Shown here piece after piece: positions 59,096 through 64,000 of a DNA stretch of 64,000 nucleotides. Source of the DNA: Tumebacillus flagellatus (GTDB lineage: Bacteria; Bacillota; Bacilli; Tumebacillales; Tumebacillaceae); the NCBI RefSeq assembly GCF_000714935.1, contig NZ_JMIR01000002.1:2187-66186 (forward strand), given 5' to 3'. The number at the start of each line of letters is the position of its first letter. The stretch's first letter is position 1. A program made the position numbers and the translations under genes. The notes beneath the pieces were generated by a model, which did no database searches, was not told the origin of the DNA, and was given only the letters and a program-made list of their open reading frames with translations.

Positions 59096-60055
59096 TCAGC
59101 GGCCTTGCAGGGTGAGGATGGTGTTTTTGAGGATGCCAAGGCCCATCCCGCGCAAGTACGCCAGTTCGTGAGCCTCATCTTCAGAAATTTCATGGAATGT
59201 AACGCGCTCGCCGGAGCGGACTTGGGCGAGTACAGGGAAGTCGACAGGAATGACGCGGGCGATGGAAGGTGCGTGATGCGTATGCGGGGTCATGGTGATC
59301 GTCGGCGCGCCGTCTTCGCGGACGGAGAGCGCGCCGGCAGGAGATGGAGTGGAAGGAGAAGCTGAGAATTCCTCCAGATGAAGCGTTATGCCGTCCAACC
59401 GATAGCCGCGGCGGTCGGTCTCCGGCTTCATCTGAAAGGGGCTGGCAAACACGCGCTCGCGGGAGGCGGACGAGAAGAGCGCGAAGTCCTCGCTTTTCAA
59501 CACGCGAATCCGCCGTTTGGCGTTGTAAGAGGGCATCACTTCATGCGACACAAACCAAGAGGTCGTCGCAAACGCAAGGCTGGCCGCTTGGTCGCGCAGC
59601 TTGGCGTAAAACTTCTCGCCGTCGTCCGAGCGCGGCTTCAACCGCAACGTATCTCCCTCTCGAAGCGGGCGTCCCAGATGCAGGGACCCGGCGGTGCGTC
59701 GCTCCGGCGCCGTCTGCAGATCGAACCCGCCGGCGGCAGCGAGGTAAGCGCGAAATCCGGCCCGCGCGTCGGTGAACGTCAGCGTGCTGCCCGCCCGCAC
59801 AAACACCGGCCGCCAGTTCGGGATGGGCTTGCCGTCCACCATCGGCGCGAGGTCGCCGCCGCAGATCGCGATCAACGCCCCGGTCTCAAAGGAAATCTCC
59901 GGGCCGAGCAGCGTGATTTCCAGCGCCGCTTCCCCCTCCGTGTTCCCCACCAACAAGTTGGCGGCATACAGAGCAAACGCATCCACCGTGCCGCCTCCGT
60001 CGCTCGCTTCTTGCAGAGTGGTAAACAACCCCCTGCGGATAATTTTCATACACAT
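59096..60055 (-). CDS. PxpC/KipA-family protein with internal deletions
   Basis: 319 residues related to 5-oxoprolinase subunit C / carboxyltransferase domain subdomain C. Family segments are clear: KIIRRGLFTTLQ, AANLLVGNTEGEAALEITLLGPE, RPVFVRAGSTLTF, AYLAAAGGFD, RGYRLDG, and ARVIPVDFPVLAQVRSGE. However, three normally conserved parts are shortened or replaced. After TTLQ the DLGR-x-G...G-AMD stretch is only EASDGGGTVDA. After GGFD the MGS-R-ST region is missing. The DxQTTGGYP-like segment reads HTHHAPS. No PxpA or PxpB partner is in the window. It is probably inactive or has a changed function. Start ATG 60055 has GGGGG seven bases upstream. Confidence 0.75.
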   Translation of the reverse strand: MCMKIIRRGLFTTLQEASDGGGTVDAFALYAANLLVGNTEGEAALEITLLGPEISFETGALIAICGGDLAPMVDGKPIPNWRPVFVRAGSTLTFTDARAGFRAYLAAAGGFDLQTAPERRTAGSLHLGRPLREGDTLRLKPRSDDGEKFYAKLRDQAASLAFATTSWFVSHEVMPSYNAKRRIRVLKSEDFALFSSASRERVFASPFQMKPETDRRGYRLDGITLHLEEFSASPSTPSPAGALSVREDGAPTITMTPHTHHAPSIARVIPVDFPVLAQVRSGERVTFHEISEDEAHELAYLRGMGLGILKNTILTLQGR

Positions 60056-60204
60056 GGAAGTTCCCCCTTTCGTTTGTAACTAAATTAAATAAAAGATATC
60101 CGTAAATATGATTACACTTATAGGATAACAAAAAAAGAACCCGTCCGCTATGGGAGGCAGGGGAAAAAATCCCTCCTCCACAAACTGCCCGACAGGTTAT
60201 TCCC

Positions 60205-60249
60205 AAAAAGACGCGCCGCTCCGTTGTTCGGAGATCGTGGCGTCTTTTT
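60205..60249. terminator. Bidirectional intrinsic terminator-like hairpin
   Basis: AAAAAGACGC (60205-60214) pairs perfectly with GCGTCTTTTT (60240-60249); an inner CTCCG/CGGAG stem strengthens it. T runs occur on both strands. It could end transcripts from the zinc cluster on the minus strand. Confidence 0.7.
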
Positions 60250-60282
60250 GCTGTTCAATCCTATCTGTTTTTCTGTGGAAGT

Positions 60283-60450
60283 TTACGGCTTGAGGTTCAA
60301 AATTCTCTTGAGATTGACGGTGAAGATCGCCATCGCACCTTGCAATTTCTTGCCAAAGACCCGAGGATGTAGCTGCATCATACCCGTGAGGTACTTACGA
60401 CCAGCGGCTGTTGTTGGGGTACCCTTCGTATCACCTGCCGCATTTGATTC
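60283..60450 (-). pseudogene. Possible transposase C-terminal remnant
   Basis: The frame encodes RKYLTGMMQLHPRVFGKKLQGAMAIFTVNLKRILNL and then stops. The ending (basic residues, A-x-x-x-x-NLKR) is like the C-terminus of several IS transposases. Upstream of it the frame (to 60573) shows no transposase motifs. No inverted repeats were found around it. Low confidence. Confidence 0.3.
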
Positions 60451-60573
60451 TCTTCTTATACTAGAAAAAAACACAGACTCCTCATGAAGATGGAAGGGCT
60501 GTGCTTTTTGGGCTGGAGAGGACTTTTGCAACGGCCCCCGCAATCGGTACTCTATTTCTTCTGCTCGACTCAT

Positions 60574-61389
60574 TTACAAACTCACACTCGGGGGCATCCT
60601 TTCCCGTAGATAATGCCAACCGACCCCTACAAAATACACCCCGCCTTGGATCGCCGTAATAAAAAACGAAACGGGTGCGTTCGTGTAGTAGCCAAGCACC
60701 AGCCCAATCCACACACCCCCCCAAGCAAACGCCGCTGATAACAGGATCATCCGAGGCACCGATTGTGTGAAATGCCTCGCCGCCGCTGCAGGTGCCGTCA
60801 TCAGCGTGAAGACGAGCAATGCCCCCACAATCTGCACGGCCTCCGCCGTCGCAACGCCAAGCAATAAGAGAAAGAGCACGGAAATCCACTTCACAGGCAA
60901 CCCCGCCGCTTGTGCTCCTATCGGATCGAACGAATCAAACGTAAGCATTCGGTATCCCAGCACGAGCAAGATGAGCACGGTGGAGGACAACCACACGATC
61001 TTCCAGACTTCCGCCTGGGAGATGCCCACTACGCTGCCAAACAGAAGGGAGGAGATAGCATTCGCGTTTTTGCTCGTCAAGGAGAGAAACAGAAGACCAG
61101 CCCCCAAAAACACACTCAACACGACGGAGATAGCGATATCTCGCCGAATCACTTTCACTCCCATCTGACCAATCGCCAGCGCCGCGCTCCCGGTAAACAT
61201 CAACATGCCGTTTAGCGGATCCATCCCGATCCAAGTGGCAAACGCAGCTCCCGCAAATCCGAGATGGGAGAACGCATGCGACAAGAACGACAAGCCCCGC
61301 GCCACAACGTAAACCCCGATGGTGCCGCACATGATCGCCACGAAAGCCCCCGCAAGAAACGCATGCTGCATAAAATCATACTGAAACAT
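60574..61389 (-). CDS. znuB: Zinc/manganese ABC transporter permease (ZnuB-like)
   Basis: 271 residues from ATG 61389 (GGAGG upstream), with eight or nine hydrophobic segments. ABC-3 family features: FMQHAFLAGAFVAIMCGTIGVYVVARGLSFLSHAFSHLGFAG at the start and the permease motif around DPIGAQAAGLPVKWIS. It overlaps the ATPase gene by 14 bases. Together with the ZnuA-like lipoprotein and a CobW GTPase it points to zinc rather than manganese. Confidence 0.92.
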   Translation of the reverse strand: MFQYDFMQHAFLAGAFVAIMCGTIGVYVVARGLSFLSHAFSHLGFAGAAFATWIGMDPLNGMLMFTGSAALAIGQMGVKVIRRDIAISVVLSVFLGAGLLFLSLTSKNANAISSLLFGSVVGISQAEVWKIVWLSSTVLILLVLGYRMLTFDSFDPIGAQAAGLPVKWISVLFLLLLGVATAEAVQIVGALLVFTLMTAPAAAARHFTQSVPRMILLSAAFAWGGVWIGLVLGYYTNAPVSFFITAIQGGVYFVGVGWHYLRERMPPSVSL

Positions 61390-62212
61390 ACCGTATGACC
61401 TCCTCCTGTTCGGTATGATAGCAAATCGTTTCATCCACCCGGTCCGTTTCGATGGTCCCCACGAAAATCTTCGAGCCGACCCGCATCACGTCGACAGGCC
61501 TTCCGTACAAACGGCTTAACACTCGACTCTGCAACACCTCTTCAACGGAACCGATCACATGATGACCCGGTGTGAGATAGAGGACGCGGTCCGCATGCTT
61601 CGCGATCAAATTGACATCATGCGAGACAAACAATACCGCGATGCCACGAGTTCGAGCAATGGTCGCAACCAACTCGGCAACCCCCTCCTGCGCTCCCGGG
61701 TCAAGAGCCGCCGTCGGCTCGTCAAGCAAGAGGATTTGCGGATTGCGCACCAAAGCTTGCGCGAGAAAGAGCCGCTGCCGTTGCCCGCCTGACAGTTTGC
61801 CAATTGGTTGGGTGGCAAATTCGAAGCAATCGGTGTGACGCATCGCTTCCTTCACACGCGCACGTTCTTCACGAGTCAACCACGGTCTCACTCGCCTCGG
61901 CAATCCGAAACTTACAAAATCCCATCCGTTCAAAGGAGTTTCTGGATCGATCTGTCTCGATTGCGGCGCATACCCGAGCAGCGAGGAACCTGAAACAACG
62001 CGATCACTTTGCATAAACTCGATCTTGCCGGCCGCGGGCTGTAACAATCCGAGCAAGGTACGCATCAAAGTTGTTTTGCCCGCACCATTTGGCCCGATGA
62101 TCCCCACAAACTCTCCCGGTTGAACGGCAAACGAGAGATCCCGCAAAATCCATTTCCCCTCCAGATGAACATCGACAGAATCAACGACAAGCAATGCATC
62201 TGTATCCACCAC
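61376..62212 (-). CDS. znuC: Zinc ABC transporter ATPase (ZnuC-like)
   Basis: 278 residues. Walker A GPNGAGKTT near residue 40, signature LSGGQRQR, Walker B LLLDEPTAALD, H-loop VSHD. The C-terminal extension has YGRPVDVMRVGSKIFVG, seen in metal-uptake ATPases. Energises ZnuB. An intrinsic terminator lies between znuA and this gene, so its expression may be lower than that of znuA. Confidence 0.93.
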   Translation of the reverse strand: MVDTDALLVVDSVDVHLEGKWILRDLSFAVQPGEFVGIIGPNGAGKTTLMRTLLGLLQPAAGKIEFMQSDRVVSGSSLLGYAPQSRQIDPETPLNGWDFVSFGLPRRVRPWLTREERARVKEAMRHTDCFEFATQPIGKLSGGQRQRLFLAQALVRNPQILLLDEPTAALDPGAQEGVAELVATIARTRGIAVLFVSHDVNLIAKHADRVLYLTPGHHVIGSVEEVLQSRVLSRLYGRPVDVMRVGSKIFVGTIETDRVDETICYHTEQEEVIRYVSV

Positions 62213-62260
62213 AGAAAAACCTCCCTTTCATCTCCAAAATCCCAAGCGATTCTACTTCCT

Positions 62261-62300
62261 ATAAAAAAGAACCGTGTCGGCAAGGCTGACGACGGTTCTT
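62261..62300 (-). terminator. Terminator between znuA and znuC
   Basis: Minus strand AAGAACCGT / ACGGTTCTT perfect 9-base stem (arms 62292-62300 and 62267-62275) followed by a T run, 14 bases after the znuA stop. In an operon of this order it would reduce read-through to the ATPase and permease genes. Confidence 0.8.
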
Positions 62301-62313
62301 GTCCCTTTGCTTG

Positions 62314-63246
62314 CTACGGTGTAACCTCTAATCCTTTCATGATCTGGTCCAGTTGATCATTCATCCATTCCGGATAGTTCTTGCCTTTCGGTTCGGTTTC
62401 CGTCACTCTTACGACGGGCACACCGGAAGATTCCGCCAGTTTGGCGATGTTTTGCACGGTCGGGCTGTCTACTTGAATGTTGTGAACAAACAGCTTGACG
62501 CGTTTTTGCTTCAGATCGTCTTGCACATCGGCGAGGACCGCAGGTGCCGGATCGCTTTCATCCTCGATGGCTTCCGAAAATTTCTCGTTGTTCACTTTCA
62601 AATTCAAAGCATCCGCCATGTATTGGAAGACCGGCTCCGACACGTCAATGAGAACAGGAGTCGTTTGTTTAAGCTTCTCCACTTTTTCAACCAGAGGTTT
62701 CAAGGTATTCAGATACTCCTCGGCACGTTGTTTGTACTCGCTCGCGTGTGAGGGATCGAGGGTTCCGAGATCCTGTGCGACTCGTTCGGTCAGCTTGGAG
62801 ATCGTGGAAGGGTCATACCAGATATGAGGGTTATCGCCGAGCCTTTTGCCCATGACATCGCTCCCGACCGCCACCTTGGTCTTGGTGGACGTGGAAGCGC
62901 CCAACAGTTTCTCCATCCATTCATCATATCCGATGCCGTTGTATACCACATAGTTGGCGTCCGCCACTGATTTGGAATCCGCAGGAGTAGCTTCGTACTC
63001 ATGTGGATCTTGCTCCGGGCTGGTCAGAAGCGATACGACTTCAACCCGTTCGCCACCCACCGCTTGCAACACCTCCCCGTAGAAGTTTTCAGCCGCTACC
63101 ACTTTCAGTTTCCCTTCGCCGGACGACTTGGTCGCGTTGGTTGCTTGTGTACCTCCGTTGGAACACGCGGTGAGCAGACTTGCGGAGAGTGCAAGTACAG
63201 CCCCGATCTTGAGGGCGGAATGTTTGACTTTTTTCTTGCTGTTCAT
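62314..63246 (-). CDS. znuA: Zinc-binding lipoprotein (ZnuA-like)
   Basis: 310 residues; extracytoplasmic metal-binding protein. Lipobox LLTAC with Cys28. The cluster A-I fold is shown by VAAENFYGEVLQAVGG, QDPHEYEATPAD (first metal His), NPHIWYDP (second His) and the C-terminal acidic region. The third ligand region, usually an H-x-A-F motif, reads SEPVFQYMADAL here, so one ligand may be replaced. The long His-rich loop typical of many ZnuA proteins is absent. It follows the CobW gene by 25 bases. Confidence 0.88.
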   Translation of the reverse strand: MNSKKKVKHSALKIGAVLALSASLLTACSNGGTQATNATKSSGEGKLKVVAAENFYGEVLQAVGGERVEVVSLLTSPEQDPHEYEATPADSKSVADANYVVYNGIGYDEWMEKLLGASTSTKTKVAVGSDVMGKRLGDNPHIWYDPSTISKLTERVAQDLGTLDPSHASEYKQRAEEYLNTLKPLVEKVEKLKQTTPVLIDVSEPVFQYMADALNLKVNNEKFSEAIEDESDPAPAVLADVQDDLKQKRVKLFVHNIQVDSPTVQNIAKLAESSGVPVVRVTETEPKGKNYPEWMNDQLDQIMKGLEVTP

Positions 63247-63271
63247 GAGATCCAGCCCCTTCCTTGGCTAC

Positions 63272-64000
63272 TTACTTCATTTCGTCCTGCTCTTGCTCCA
63301 CGATAGGAAGTGGATCGGGGAACTGCGTCCAATCTTGCAAGAGTTCTTCTTCGGTCAACAGGCAAACGTCCAAGGACGCGGTGACCTGCTCACTGTTCAA
63401 ATCAACGCCGATCAACACCCATTCCGTTTTGCGATCCCCATAAACAGGATGCCAGTCATCCAACCATTCCGGTTCTTCGGAGAGGATCTGCTCACGTTCC
63501 TCTTCTGACATGTCGGCAACCCAATTCCCTGCCGCGTTCAATTGAATGGATGGTCCCGCTTGAGAGATCATGAACGCCATCTCCCTGCGGCTCGCGATCC
63601 AGACAATCCCTTTGGCACGCACCACTTCGGTCGGAAACTGTTGCAGCCAGCCGTAGAGACGTTCTGGATGGAATGGCACATGGCGACGGTAGACGAACGA
63701 AGATATGCCGTACTCGGTCGTCTCCGGCGTATGCTCTTCTTTGTTCAGTTCTTGAATCCATCCCGGGGATTCGCTCGCTTCTTCGAAATCAAAAAGCCCG
63801 GTGTTGAGAATGTCGTGCGGATTCACCTGCCCGTTCGAGGAGCGAATCAACTTAGCACGCGGTTGGAGCTTGCGCAAAACGCCTTCCAATTTCAGCAGTT
63901 CCTCTTCGGAAACCATGTCGCACTTGTTCAAGATCAAAACGTCACAAAACTCGATTTGATCAATCAAGAGATCCACCACTTCGCGTGTATCGTCTACTCC
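63272..64000 (-). CDS. CobW/ZNG1-family GTPase, N-terminus outside window
   Basis: About 243 C-terminal residues; the frame is open at the window edge. Visible are DDTREVVDLLIDQIEFCDVLILNKCDMVSEE with the guanine-specificity NKxD (NKCD), then the CobW C-terminal domain (ISSFVYRRHVPFHPERLYGWLQQFP, VVRAKGIVWIASR). The protein ends QDEMK. Metallochaperone GTPases of this kind insert zinc into client proteins; location directly before znuA supports zinc homeostasis. Walker A and the CxCC motif would lie beyond 64000. Confidence 0.92.
   Translation of the reverse strand, partial: GVDDTREVVDLLIDQIEFCDVLILNKCDMVSEEELLKLEGVLRKLQPRAKLIRSSNGQVNPHDILNTGLFDFEEASESPGWIQELNKEEHTPETTEYGISSFVYRRHVPFHPERLYGWLQQFPTEVVRAKGIVWIASRREMAFMISQAGPSIQLNAAGNWVADMSEEEREQILSEEPEWLDDWHPVYGDRKTEWVLIGVDLNSEQVTASLDVCLLTEEELLQDWTQFPDPLPIVEQEQDEMK

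Larger units (their letters stand above)
60056..60573. other. Intergenic region with a strong hairpin and a gene remnant
   Basis: About 520 bases without an intact recognisable gene between the PxpC-like gene and znuB. It holds the hairpin at 60205-60249 and a degenerate frame at 60283-60450. The 60100-60200 part is A-rich with no clear promoter. Confidence 0.6.

Noticed and set aside
56777-59365. An 862-codon plus-strand open frame opposite the GGDEF-EAL gene
   Set aside because: It is the antisense of a clear coding gene in GC-rich DNA; its product is Arg/His/Val-rich with no motif and no plausible start signal.
60205-60249. Terminal inverted repeat of an insertion sequence
   Set aside because: The two arms are only 25 bases apart with T runs, which fits a terminator, and no matching end or target duplication was seen.

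Overview
The window comes from a spore-forming Bacillota. It carries a complete gerA-type germination operon, a YheI/YheH-type ABC exporter, and AGGAGG-like ribosome binding sites throughout. The chromosome is unusually GC-rich for the phylum, which suggests a Tumebacillus or Alicyclobacillus relative; the genus is inference from base composition and gene style only.

Positions 1 to about 41,588 are one large prophage cut by the left window edge. Almost all of it is read leftwards. From the left: tail fibre, baseplate (I, J, W, U, V, D, X), tape measure, tail chaperone with a -1 frameshift, tube and sheath. These are P2-like. They are joined to a lambda-like head module: capsid E, decoration D, ClpP-type protease, portal B and terminase A. 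A sigma-like late regulator (18.5-19.0 kb) precedes a 540-base leader that holds a terminator, a palindrome and a candidate late promoter. The replication module (19-37 kb) has a SNF2 helicase, VRR-NUC nuclease, VapE primase-helicase with an iteron-like repeat field, family A DNA polymerase, DUF2815 and DUF2800 proteins. Within or beside it are PcfJ/PcfK-like proteins, a DUF3102 protein, a tRNA-guanine-transglycosylase-fold protein and many small unknowns. The lysogeny module (37.2-41.6 kb) is visibly more AT-rich. It contains two small Cro/C1-type regulators, an HTH plus TPR regulator facing a secreted propeptide with three 14-residue repeats, and a large serine integrase. Lysis genes and the far attachment site lie beyond the left edge.

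The host chromosome resumes at 41.58 kb. It holds a small SpoVIF-like gene whose stop codon lies in a probable attachment core, a small membrane protein, a chemotaxis receptor, a secreted protein, the ger operon (44.7-49.2 kb), and DUF423, Toprim and sulfurtransferase genes. Next come two related membrane proteins, one ending in a ComEA-like helix-hairpin-helix, and the heterodimeric multidrug exporter. The exporter is preceded by a 32-codon leader peptide and two terminators, which form an attenuator. After it come a Cache-HAMP-GGDEF-EAL protein, a deletion-bearing PxpC-like protein, and a zinc-uptake cluster (CobW GTPase, ZnuA, ZnuC, ZnuB) cut by the right edge.

The most interesting units are the prophage regulator/propeptide pair, the exporter attenuator, the TGT-fold protein and the repeat field beside vapE. 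No CRISPR array, rRNA or tRNA was seen.
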